NCBI GenBank assembly: GCA_963757395.1 | Contig: CAVWRK010000003.1 | Span: 836,251-900,250 of the forward strand | From: DATAOG01 sp963757395 | Lineage (GTDB): Bacteria; Pseudomonadota; Alphaproteobacteria; Geminicoccales; Geminicoccaceae | Length of the DNA stretch: 64,000 bases | Direction: 5' to 3' | In this document: in pieces, positions 53,437 to 60,846 of the stretch | Numbering within the stretch: position 1 is the first letter of the stretch | Layout: each line of letters starts with the position of its first letter | Position numbers and translations under genes: made by a program | Notes under the pieces: generated by a model | The model's database searches: none | What the model was told of the DNA's origin: nothing | Seen by the model: the letters and a program-made list of their open reading frames with translations, nothing else

Positions 53437-54588
53437 ATGACCCTGCACTTCACGCGCGAGGAGTTCGAAGATCGACGGGCGCGGGCGCTCGAGGCAATGA
53501 CCGCGCGCCGGCTCGACGCTCTGCTGATGTTCAAGCAGGAGAGCATGTACTGGCTCACGGGCTACGACAGCTTCGGCTACTGCTTTTTCCAGTGCCTGGT
53601 GCTGCGGGCGGATGGCGATCTGGTGCTGCTGACCCGGACGCCGGATCTGCGGCAGGCGCAGCATACGTCCCTGCTGGCAGACATCCGGATCTGGGTCGAC
53701 CGGGCGGACAGCGACCCGGCCCGGCAGCTCTGCGAGCTGCTCGTCGACAAGGGCCTGGCCGGCAAACGGCTCGGCGTCGAGTACGACAGCTATGGGCTGA
53801 CCGCGGCCAACGGCAAGCGGGTCGACGCCGCGCTCGACGGCTTTGCCGAAGCCGAGGACGCTTCCGGCCTGGTCGACCGGCTGCGCCTGGTCAAATCGCC
53901 GGCCGAGATCGCCTGCGTCCGCCGGGCGGCCGGGCTCGCCGATGCCGCCCTCGAGGCGGCAACCCGGGAAACCCGGGCCGGCGCCGACGAAGGCGACATC
54001 CTGGCGGCAATGCAGGGTGCGGTGTTCCGTGGCGGCGGCGACTACCCGGGCAACCCGTTCATCATCGGCTCGGGGCGCGACGCGCTGCTCTGCCGCTACA
54101 AGTCGGGCCGCCGCAGGCTCGACCCGCAAGACCAGCTGACCCTCGAGTTCGCGGGCGTCTGGCGCCAGTACCACGCCTGCCTGATGCGCACCCTCGTGGT
54201 CGGCGCGCCCACGCCCCGCCAGCTCGCGATGCACGCCGCCTGCCGTGACGCCCTGCTCGCCTGCGAGGCGAAGCTCCTGCCCGGCACCGCCATGGGCGAG
54301 GTGTTCGACGCCCACGCCCGAGTGCTCGACGCCCACGGCATGCGCGCCCACCGCTTCAACGCCTGCGGCTACTCGCTCGGTACGGTCTACGCGCCCTGCT
54401 GGATGGACTGGCCGATGTTCTTCGCCGGCAACCCGGTCGAGATCGGCCCGGGCATGGTCTTTTTTCTCCACATGATCCTGATGGACAGCGAGGCCGGCCT
54501 CGCGATGACCCTCGGGCGGACCTCGCTGATCACCGAGGCCGGACCCGAGCCGCTCTCGAAGGCCTCGCTCGATCCGATCCTCAGGTGA
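53437..54588 (+). CDS. M24-fold (creatinase/Xaa-Pro peptidase-like) protein
   Basis: The 383-aa protein has the creatinase N-terminal domain (MTLHFTREEFEDRRARALEA, LFMFKQ-like LLMFKQESMYWLTGYDSFGY) and a C-terminal pita-bread domain. The five metal ligands of M24 peptidases appear replaced: the first Asp by Glu in LTLEFAGVW, the second by Cys in YHACLMRT, the His motif by CGYSLG, and both Glu positions by His (FFLHMILMD) and Gly (MTLGRTSL). It is therefore probably a metal-independent member like creatinase rather than a peptidase. A truncated duplicate lies 1.6 kb upstream. Its stop overlaps the convergent next gene by 8 bp. Confidence 0.87.
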   Translation: MTLHFTREEFEDRRARALEAMTARRLDALLMFKQESMYWLTGYDSFGYCFFQCLVLRADGDLVLLTRTPDLRQAQHTSLLADIRIWVDRADSDPARQLCELLVDKGLAGKRLGVEYDSYGLTAANGKRVDAALDGFAEAEDASGLVDRLRLVKSPAEIACVRRAAGLADAALEAATRETRAGADEGDILAAMQGAVFRGGGDYPGNPFIIGSGRDALLCRYKSGRRRLDPQDQLTLEFAGVWRQYHACLMRTLVVGAPTPRQLAMHAACRDALLACEAKLLPGTAMGEVFDAHARVLDAHGMRAHRFNACGYSLGTVYAPCWMDWPMFFAGNPVEIGPGMVFFLHMILMDSEAGLAMTLGRTSLITEAGPEPLSKASLDPILR

Positions 54589-56032
54589 GCCGGCCGACCG
54601 GCTGGCGGCGCTCGGTCAGGATCAGGGCGCAGGCCGCGAGGCCGAGCGCCAGCGGCAAGGCCGCCCAGCCGAGGCTCGGCTCCTCGCCGGCGTGCTGCAG
54701 CCAGACCGTGACCAGGACCAGACCGAGCGCCAGGCCGAGGGCGAGCGCCGGGCGCAGCAGGCGAAGCGCGCCCGCCAGGCCCGCGGGCGGATCCTGCAGC
54801 CAGCCGAGCGCCGCTTCCGGGACGTAGAGCGCGAGCCGGATGTCCCGCTCCGGCACGTCGAGCTCGCGATACCCGGCCTCGAGCCGCCCGCGGAGGTCGT
54901 CGAGCCGCCGGTAGCGGACCGCGAGCCAGAGGGCGGCCAGCGCCAGCAGCGTCGGATAGAGCTGCACGAAGCTCGCGGTATCGATCGCCAGCCACTTGAG
55001 CGGCGCGCCGAGCCCGCCGAGCTCGCCCTGGATCGTCTCGAGCCGGCCATCCAGGTCGTGCAGCTGCCGGTCGATCTCGGCCTTGCGCGCCGCCAGCCTG
55101 GCGCGCTGAGCCTCGAGCTGCGTGTCGGCCTCGGCCAGCTGATCCCCGGCCGCGTGCAAGGGCGCCGCGGCGGCGTCCAGGTCGAGTTCGACCTGGTAGA
55201 GCCCGACCTGATCGAAGGCCACGACCTTGCCCTCGACACTTCGGAACAGCGCGTCCTCGCTCGGCAGGCGGACCACGGCTGCGGCCGGCACGAGCGCATC
55301 GGCCTTCGGCAGACCCGGGACGAGCTCGGGCGCCTTGGCCGCGACCTCGCCCAGGCCCTTGGCGAGCGTCGCCCGGAGCTTGCTCAACTGGTCGTCGACC
55401 GCGGTCTCGAGCTGGCCATAGGTCCGCTCGATCTCGGCCTTGAGCAGCCGCTCGCTGGTCGCCGACGCGCTCGCCCAGGCGTCCGAGCCCGCTCCGGCTT
55501 CGAAAGCCTGGCGGAACTGCTCGAGATCGTCCGGGGCGAGCCCGAACTCGTCCTGGAGGATGGCCGCGGCCTGCGGCGGCGCCGGCAGGCCCGACACAGG
55601 TGCGGGCGGCGGGGCCGACTGCTGGGCGATCGCGGCGCCCGGGAAGTCGGCCGGCGGCTCGCCGGTCGCAGGCAGCGCGCCCGGCTGCAGGCTGCGCACC
55701 AGGCCCGCGAACCGTCGGAGCCGATCCGAGAGCGCTCCCGCGAGCTGATCGGCCGAGGCCGTGCTCGCCGTCTGCGCCTGCGCGACCGCCGCCAGCAGAC
55801 CGTCGATGCCGCGCGCCGCGGCGACCACCCCGTCCTGGTCCCGCTGCACCCGCGCGCGCTCGTCCTCGACCGTGCGCCGCTCGCCCGACCAGCCGACGAA
55901 CGGCGCGACCACGAACACCCCCGCGAACAGCAGGACCAGCCCGCCCAGCAGGGCGTCCCGGCTCCACGCCCTGGCCCCGGCGCGGTAACCCTCGAGCGCC
56001 TGGTCGAGAAACCTCTGGCGAGCGCCCTCCAT
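54581..56032 (-). CDS. Unrecognised membrane protein with long coiled coil
   Basis: The 483-aa protein from ATG 56032 (AGGAGCGG upstream) begins MEGARQRFLDQALEGYRAGA, has a membrane helix at about 27-47 (GGLVLLFAGVFVVAPFVGW), then a long periplasmic-type region with coiled coil (ADTQLEAQRARLAARKAEID) and a Pro/Ala linker, a second helix (YPTLLALAALWLAVRY), a DVPERDIRLALYVPEAALGW segment, and two C-terminal helices (LALGLALGLVLVTVWL; LALGLAACALILTE). I do not recognise the family. It is divergent from the ferredoxin-cyclase gene across 342 bp. Confidence 0.75.
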   Translation of the reverse strand: MEGARQRFLDQALEGYRAGARAWSRDALLGGLVLLFAGVFVVAPFVGWSGERRTVEDERARVQRDQDGVVAAARGIDGLLAAVAQAQTASTASADQLAGALSDRLRRFAGLVRSLQPGALPATGEPPADFPGAAIAQQSAPPPAPVSGLPAPPQAAAILQDEFGLAPDDLEQFRQAFEAGAGSDAWASASATSERLLKAEIERTYGQLETAVDDQLSKLRATLAKGLGEVAAKAPELVPGLPKADALVPAAAVVRLPSEDALFRSVEGKVVAFDQVGLYQVELDLDAAAAPLHAAGDQLAEADTQLEAQRARLAARKAEIDRQLHDLDGRLETIQGELGGLGAPLKWLAIDTASFVQLYPTLLALAALWLAVRYRRLDDLRGRLEAGYRELDVPERDIRLALYVPEAALGWLQDPPAGLAGALRLLRPALALGLALGLVLVTVWLQHAGEEPSLGWAALPLALGLAACALILTERRQPVGRLT

Positions 56033-56374
56033 GGCGATCCCGCTCCTATCATGAAAACGAGGCGTCACATCGGTGAAATCATAGCGCAACCGAAGCCGTC
56101 CGCCACGATCCTTCCCTGACCGGACCACCCTACCGCCGCCCGGCCGGGCGGCCAGCGCGGTTTCTTCCGGCCGGGCGCGTCCGATCGCCGGTGCGGGATA
56201 CAAACTTCGCCTGGTCGTGCCTTCGACTACCGTAGAGCGAAGCGGCACGCTACGATGCCTGCAGGAGCTGGCCCGCAGCGGGCGTCGATCGGCCTCCGCA
56301 ACCGACATGGGCTGCGTCGCAAGGGTTCAGCCAACGTTGATTTCGGTAGCTGCCAAACCACGAGCTGAGATGAG
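56033..56374. other. Divergent promoter region
   Basis: These 342 bp separate the coiled-coil membrane protein and the cyclase gene and must hold both promoters. I see no supported gene; short frames lack recognisable features. AGCTGAG precedes the cyclase ATG. Confidence 0.45.
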
Positions 56375-57679
56375 ATGGCTAAGATCCGCTCGCTGCCCGA
56401 CGGCGTAGAATTTGACACCAATGAGGGCGAGACCTTGCTCGAGGCGGCGCTGCGTGCCGAGCTGCCGCTGACCCATGCCTGCGGCGGCCGGGCGAAGTGC
56501 TCGACCTGCCGGGTCTGGGTGCTGGCCGGGCTCGATCGGTGCCCATCCCGGACCGACGCCGAGCAGGCGCTGGCCGAGCGCCTCGGTCTCGGCGACGAGG
56601 TCCGCCTGGCCTGCCAGCTGCGACCCGGCGGCGACCTTCGGGTGCGACGGCTGGTCATCGACGAGACCGATCTGATGATGACCAGCCAGCTCGACCGATC
56701 CGCGGCAACCCGGGTCGGCGAGGTCCGCGAGGTGGCCGTGTTCTTCAGCGACGTCGTCGGCTTCACGACGATTGCCGAGACCTTGTCGCCCTATGACGTC
56801 CTGTACCTCCTCAACCGCTACTTCGTGCAGGCGGGCGAGATCATCGAGCGCAACGGCGGCTATATCGACAAGTTCGTTGGCGACGGGATGATGGCGCTGT
56901 TCGGCGTCGACGGTCACAAGGATGCGCCGATCCGTGCGGTCAACGCGGCGTTGCAGATGCTGGCCGCGATCGATCGCATGAAGCCGTTCGTGGCGTCGAT
57001 GTACAATCTCGACTTCGACATCCGGATCGGCCTGCACTACGGCGAGGCGCTGCTCGGCTCGGTCGGCACGCTCGGCCACGAACGGCTGACGGCGATCGGC
57101 GATGTCGTCAACGTCGCCAGCCGGGTCGAGGGCGCGAACAAGGAGGCCGGCACGCGCCTGTTGATCTCCGAGGCGCTCTACCGCCTGGTCGAGGACCGGG
57201 TCGAGATGCTCGACTTCGTGCGCACGCGCCTGCGCGGCACCAGCGAGCGCATCACGCTCTACGAAATCCAGCGCCTCAAGCCAGAGGTCGAGGCGACCCT
57301 GAATGCGCGGGTGCTGTACGACAGCGAACGCTATGCCGGCCGCGCGTGGCTGCGCGCGTTCGCCGAGGATGAGCTGGCCGTGGGCGAGCAGCGCATTCTC
57401 GAGCTCGACAAATGCGATGTCGTCGTCCATCGCGGGCCGAACGGCTACGTCGCCTTCAACAATGCCTGTCCGCACGTACGGCTGCCGTTCTACGATCGGA
57501 CGCCGCCGAAAGCGGAACATGTGCCCAACCTGCCGCCGCGGCAGAGCGTCGTGACCGACGACCTTGGCATCCTCTGTCGCTGGCACGGCAGCTGCTACGA
57601 TCTGCAGACCGGCGAGATCCGCACCTGGTGCCCGCTCCTCAATCAGGACGGCACCTCTTGGACTGCACCCGCGGGGTGA
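56375..57679 (+). CDS. Ferredoxin-nucleotidyl cyclase-Rieske protein, 3' end cut by IS3
   Basis: Three domains are visible. Residues 1-95 form a 2Fe-2S ferredoxin with Cys36, Cys42, Cys45 and Cys80 (THACGGRAKCSTCRVWVL; RLACQL). Residues about 115-290 are a class III adenylate/guanylate cyclase: metal Asp126 in VFFSDVVGFTT, Asp170 in YIDKFVGDGMMALFG (Lys166 fits adenine selection), and Asn246/Arg250 in IGDVVNVASRVEGANK. Residues about 320 onward are a Rieske-type 2Fe-2S domain with CPH at 365-367 and CRWH at 401-404, then GSCYDLQTGEI. An IS3 element entered after codon 428 (57658), so the present frame ends WTAPAG, using IS bases for its stop. The original 33-residue end is at 59090-59191. It suggests redox-controlled cyclic-nucleotide synthesis. 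Confidence 0.9.
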   Translation: MAKIRSLPDGVEFDTNEGETLLEAALRAELPLTHACGGRAKCSTCRVWVLAGLDRCPSRTDAEQALAERLGLGDEVRLACQLRPGGDLRVRRLVIDETDLMMTSQLDRSAATRVGEVREVAVFFSDVVGFTTIAETLSPYDVLYLLNRYFVQAGEIIERNGGYIDKFVGDGMMALFGVDGHKDAPIRAVNAALQMLAAIDRMKPFVASMYNLDFDIRIGLHYGEALLGSVGTLGHERLTAIGDVVNVASRVEGANKEAGTRLLISEALYRLVEDRVEMLDFVRTRLRGTSERITLYEIQRLKPEVEATLNARVLYDSERYAGRAWLRAFAEDELAVGEQRILELDKCDVVVHRGPNGYVAFNNACPHVRLPFYDRTPPKAEHVPNLPPRQSVVTDDLGILCRWHGSCYDLQTGEIRTWCPLLNQDGTSWTAPAG

Positions 57680-57689
57680 GACACAGAAA

Positions 57690-58625
57690 TCAAGGACAGG
57701 TTGTGTGGGACGACACCAGGGCCCGCTGCGCAGCGGGCCCTGGTGTCGTCAGGTCGGCTTCGAACTCGATCGGCGACCGGTAGGCGAGCGCCGAATGCAA
57801 GCGTTGGCGATTGTACACCTCTTCGATGAAGGTGCCGATCGCTGCCTGTGCGGCGGCGAGGTCGCGGTAGGCGCGGCCGTCGACCTCCTCGGCCTTCAGG
57901 GTCTTCATGAAGCTCTCCGCCATGGCGTTGTCATAGGGGCAGCCGACCCGGCTCATGCTCGGCTGGATGCCGGCCGCCGCAAGGCGTGAGATATAGTCGC
58001 CGCAGGCGTACTGAACACCGCGGTCGGAGTGATGGACGAGGCCACCCGGCGCGACGTCGCGACCGGTCAGCGCCACCTCAAGCGCCGCGAGCGCCAGGCT
58101 CGCCTGGAGATGACTGGCCAGCGCCCAGCCGACGGCGCGCCGGCTCCACGCGTCGAGCACGACGGCGAGGTAGGCGAACGCCTCGTCGAGCCGCACGTAG
58201 GTGATGTCGGCGACCCAGAGCTGGTTGGGCGCGCTCGGCTGCAAGCGCCAGGCGAGGTTCGGATAGATCCGCCAGCCATGGCGCGCGTCCGTGGTCGGCG
58301 GCACGAAGCTGCGCCGCCTCAGGCACAGCAGATTGTCCTCGCGCATCAGCCGCAGCACGCGCTTGTGGTTGACGCACCAGCCCGCGCGCCGCAGCAGCGC
58401 GCCGATCCGCCGGTGGCCGTAGTGCCGGTGCGCCAGCGCCAGGCGTTGCACGGCATCGCGCACCGCGGTCTCTTCCCGACGCGGCGCCGAAGCCCGCCAG
58501 GACCGGTAATAGCCCGCCCGGCTGACGCCGGCGAGCGCGCACATCCGCTCGACCGGAAGCCCCGCTTCCGGCTGGCGCTCGACCGGAAGCCCCGCTTCCG
58601 GGAGCCCGCCCTGCGGTCGCGTCAT
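57690..58625 (-). CDS. IS3 transposase OrfB (integrase core)
   Basis: The 311-aa OrfB has the HTH_21 segment (CALAGVSRAGYYRSW, YGHRRIGALLRRAGWCVNHK) and the DDE core: WVADITYVRLDEAFAYLAVV (Asp), HHSDRGVQYACGDYISRL (Asp) and DNAMAESFMKTLKAEEVDG (Glu). ATG 58625 overlaps the OrfA stop. A run of T at 58715-58710 (minus strand GATTTTTTC) is a good -1 slippage site for making OrfAB. The N-terminus has a 10-residue tandem duplication (EAGLPVERQP). It ends close to the left inverted repeat. Confidence 0.92.
   Translation of the reverse strand: MTRPQGGLPEAGLPVERQPEAGLPVERMCALAGVSRAGYYRSWRASAPRREETAVRDAVQRLALAHRHYGHRRIGALLRRAGWCVNHKRVLRLMREDNLLCLRRRSFVPPTTDARHGWRIYPNLAWRLQPSAPNQLWVADITYVRLDEAFAYLAVVLDAWSRRAVGWALASHLQASLALAALEVALTGRDVAPGGLVHHSDRGVQYACGDYISRLAAAGIQPSMSRVGCPYDNAMAESFMKTLKAEEVDGRAYRDLAAAQAAIGTFIEEVYNRQRLHSALAYRSPIEFEADLTTPGPAAQRALVSSHTTCP
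57709..57750. repeat. Perfect 42-bp palindrome inside the IS3 left end
   Basis: Bases 57709-57729 are the exact reverse complement of 57730-57750 (outer GACGACACCAGGG, inner CGCTGC/GCAGCG). The RNA would fold into a stem of about 19 bp with a four-base loop. It lies at the 3' end of orfB within 50 bp of the IS end. Many IS elements carry such structures near their ends to block read-through transcription from neighbouring genes; that role is inferred. Confidence 0.85.
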
Positions 58626-59026
58626 CGCCTGGATGAGGGCGTAGACGCCGTCCCGCCAGGCCCGTCGCTCGGCCGGCGTGACGCCTCGACCTGCCGCAAG
58701 GCGTGCTTGAAAAAATCGAGCTCGAGCTGCTGCTGCCCGACCTTGCGCTCGAGCGTGGCGATGCGCTCGCCAGCGCTCGCCAGCGGGTCCGCAGCCGTGC
58801 GCGCCGTGGGCGGCGGACCCCACGCCAACGATGCCTTGCGCGGTCGACCGACCGCGCGCAACGCCGCCGGTCCGCCCCGCCGGAACGCGTCGCGCCACTG
58901 GCTCAAAAGCTGCCGCCGGATCCCCAGCTCACCCGACAGCACGCTGACGTTGGCGCCAGCCTCCAGGCGCCGCACCACATCGAGCTTGAACTCACGGCTG
59001 ACCCTACGGGCAATGACCTCGGACAT
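58622..59026 (-). CDS. IS3 transposase OrfA (HTH protein)
   Basis: The 134-aa protein begins MSEVIARRVSREFKLDVVRR, with the HTH_8/COG2963 fold (GANVSVLSGELGIRRQLLSQ then WRDAFRRGG) and a leucine-zipper-like end (IATLERKVGQQQLELDFFKH). It binds the IS ends and supplies the N-terminal part of OrfAB after -1 frameshifting at the T run around 58710-58715. Confidence 0.9.
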   Translation of the reverse strand: MSEVIARRVSREFKLDVVRRLEAGANVSVLSGELGIRRQLLSQWRDAFRRGGPAALRAVGRPRKASLAWGPPPTARTAADPLASAGERIATLERKVGQQQLELDFFKHALRQVEASRRPSDGPGGTASTPSSRR

Positions 59027-59089
59027 CTGTTCCCCTCCGAGAACTGTCCCTCATTACCCGTGTCTCACTTTTGGGGTCCACTCCACTCT

Positions 59090-59191
59090 CCGGGTTGGGA
59101 ATTTCTCGGTGACATCTCGAAGAATTTGGCACCACTCGAAGTGTTCCAGTGCCGCGTCGCCGACGGCCAGCTCTGGATCTCGCTAGATTAA
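59090..59191 (+). pseudogene. Displaced 3' end of the cyclase-Rieske gene
   Basis: These 33 codons plus TAA read PGWEFLGDISKNLAPLEVFQ then CRVADGQLWISLD. This is the usual ending of a Rieske domain, where the chain closes with a V-x-D-G-x-hydrophobic strand. Reading from codon 428 of the cyclase gene (57658) across the excised IS3 element continues in frame here, giving a 461-aa ancestral protein. Confidence 0.88.
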
Positions 59192-59230
59192 AACCGGGCG
59201 GCGAGGGAGATTCACGCCACATCGTCGGGC

Positions 59231-59386
59231 TCAACGCAGGTAGTCGCAGGCGCGGCCGTTGCCGTCCCAGTCGAGGTGGTGCACGTCCCTCTCGGGGCCA
59301 CCGCAGGCGAGGTAGACCGCCTGCGCCTCGGCCTGCGTGCGGAAGTCCCGGCAGTCGTAGACGTTGCGCCAGCACTGATAGCCGAC
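59231..59386 (-). pseudogene. Excalibur calcium-binding domain, 3' part
   Basis: On the minus strand this reads VGYQCWRNVYDCRDFRTQAE, AQAVYLACGGPERDVHHLDW and DGNGRACDYLR followed by TGA at 59233-59231. DFRTQAEAQ, HxLDxDGNGxACDxL and the paired cysteines are the Excalibur motif found in extracellular proteins. The frame is cut at its 5' side by the IS630 element; the probable N-terminal half is at 60520-60705. Confidence 0.8.
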
Positions 59387-60509
59387 CTAGTGCACCGACG
59401 CGTTCAGAGGATTGAGCTTAGCGAGGATTTGCGGGGAGGTCTTGGTCCAGGTGAAGGGCTTGGGCGCGGCGTTGTGCTCGGCGATGTAGCGGTGGATCGC
59501 GGCCTGCAAGTCGATCACGGAGTGGAAGGTGCCCCGCTTGAGGCGGCGCCGGGTAAGAGCCGAGAAGAAGGTCTCGACCGCGTTCAGCCAGGAGCCCGAG
59601 GTCGGCGTGAAGTTGGAAGGTCCAGCGCGGATGCCGTGCCAGCCAGGCCATGACCTTGGGGTGTTTGTGGCTGCCGTAGTTGTCGAGGATCACGTGGATC
59701 ACCTTGCCGGCCGGCACGGCGGCCTCGATGGCGTTGAGGAAGCGCAGGAACTCCTGGTGCCGGTGGCGCTGCATGCAACGGCCGAGCACCGTGCCGTCGA
59801 GGACATTGAGCGCGGCGAACAGGGTGGTGATGCCGTTGCGGATATAGTCGTGGGTCATGGTGCCGGCCTTGCCCGGCTTGATCGGCAGACCGGGCTGGGT
59901 CCGGTCCAGGGCCTGGATCTGGCTTTTCTCATCGATCGAGAGCACCAGGCTGTGGGCCGGCGGCTCGACGTACAGGCCGACGATGTCCTCGAGCTTGGTG
60001 GCAAATTCGGGATCGTTGGAGCGCTTGAAGGTCCGGATGCGGTGGGGCTGCAGCCGGTGGGCGCCCCAGATCCGCTGCACCGAGCGCAAGGAGATCCCGG
60101 CGGTCCTGGCCATGGCACGGCCGGTCCAGTGGGTCGCCTCGCCGGGCGCCTCGGCGCAGGTCAGGGCGACCACCCGCTGCACCGTCGCGCTGTCCAGGCG
60201 CGGCTTGCCCGGCTTGCGGGTGGCATCCCGCAGCAGCCCGTCGACCCCGGCCTCGGCGAACCGCCGCTGCCAGCGCCAGACCGCCGGGCGACCGATCCGG
60301 GCGCGTTTGGCAACCTCCGCGACGCTCAGCCGCTCGGCCGACGCCAGGATGATCCGAGCCCGCGCCACATGCTTCTGGGCGCGGTTACGATCGGCGACGA
60401 TCGCCTCCAAACGAGCACGATCCTCAGCCGAGACCACGGGAGCACACGATCTGAGCCATGGGCCCAGGATCGCACATTCGCCCTGTCTTGTGAAATCTGA
60501 TGATTGCAT
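59387..60509 (-). CDS. IS630-family transposase, frameshifted
   Basis: The protein from ATG 60509 has two HTH regions (RLSVAEVAKRARIGRPAVWR; GISLRSVQRIWGAHRLQPHR) and a DDE core: VLSIDEKSQIQALDRTQPGL and VIHVILDNYGSHKHPKVMAW. One extra base near 59612 (minus strand TTCCAACTTC) shifts the frame; corrected it continues TPTSGSWLNAVETFFSALTR, the third acidic region, and ends at TAG 59389-59387, about 373 aa. Whether the element is active depends on whether the shift is real. Confidence 0.88.
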
Positions 60510-60517
60510 CAGTGCAC
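59390..60517 (-). mobile_element. IS630-family element (1128 bp) with TA target duplication
   Basis: Inverted ends GTGCACCGACGC (59390 onward) and GTGCACTGATGC (reading inward from 60517) are flanked by TA at 59388-59389 and 60518-60519, the target preference of IS630/Tc1 elements. It interrupts an Excalibur-domain gene on the minus strand. Its transposase stop codon TAG is partly formed by the flanking TA. Confidence 0.88.
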
Positions 60518-60519
60518 TA

Positions 60520-60705
60520 GTAGCGCGCCTCGGTCGAGGGCGAGGGCGAATCCCTCAAGCCGAAATAAAGCGCCAGAGCGGCGCTGGCCGCCAGCGCCGC
60601 GGAGGCGGCCCAGCGGCGCCGGCGGCGGGGGATACGCCCTGCCGGGTCGCGCAGCTGGACGCGCAATCGCCGGGAACAAGCCTTCTTCTGATCGCGCCAC
60701 CGCAT
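60520..60705 (-). pseudogene. Probable N-terminal half of the Excalibur gene
   Basis: From ATG 60705 the frame reads MRWRDQKKACSRRLRVQLRD, a basic stretch, a membrane helix (WAASAALAASAALALYFGL) and SPSPSTEARY, then meets TAG at the IS630 junction. A basic region, a helix and then an Excalibur domain is a plausible whole protein of about 112 aa. Both halves share the same frame, but simple excision of IS630 plus one TA leaves the TAG, so the exact ancestral junction is unresolved. The 125 bp upstream (60706-60830) hold nothing I recognise. Confidence 0.6.
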
Positions 60706-60830
60706 GGCCCCAAAATCGCCGAAGACTTGATCGACCACCACCGGTGACGTGCGTATCCAGGTGCGTCCAGCAAGCGCTGGGCAGAACGGTTCCTGTCCGA
60801 CCGGATGCCGCCTGCAGCGCCGGGCGCCTT

Positions 60831-60846
60831 GGTTTGGGCCTTGCCG
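60831..60846. repeat. 16-bp direct repeat, left copy, flanking the ISNCY element
   Basis: GGTTTGGGCCTTGCCG occurs exactly here and again at 62234-62249, on either side of the IS ends. It is best read as an unusually long target-site duplication made on insertion. Confidence 0.85.

Larger units (their letters stand above)
57659..59085 (-). mobile_element. IS3-family insertion sequence (1427 bp)
   Basis: The ends are imperfect inverted repeats beginning TGGACTGCACCC at 57659 and, read inward from the other side, TGGAGTGGACCCC ending at 59085; both continue into GTGAGACAC and GGACAG. A 4-bp target duplication CTCT flanks it (57655-57658 and 59086-59089). It encodes OrfA and OrfB. Removing the element plus one CTCT (1431 bp, a multiple of 3) rejoins the cyclase-Rieske reading frame. 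Confidence 0.92.

Noticed and set aside
58560..58625. CRISPR-like or regulatory tandem repeat in the IS3 element
   Set aside because: It is only a two-copy, 30-bp in-frame duplication (10 residues) in the OrfB N-terminus, without spacers or further copies.
59004..59375. Minus-strand 123-aa frame across the IS3 right end
   Set aside because: It runs through the IS end and the cyclase remnant and is out of frame with the Excalibur motif, which lies in a neighbouring frame.
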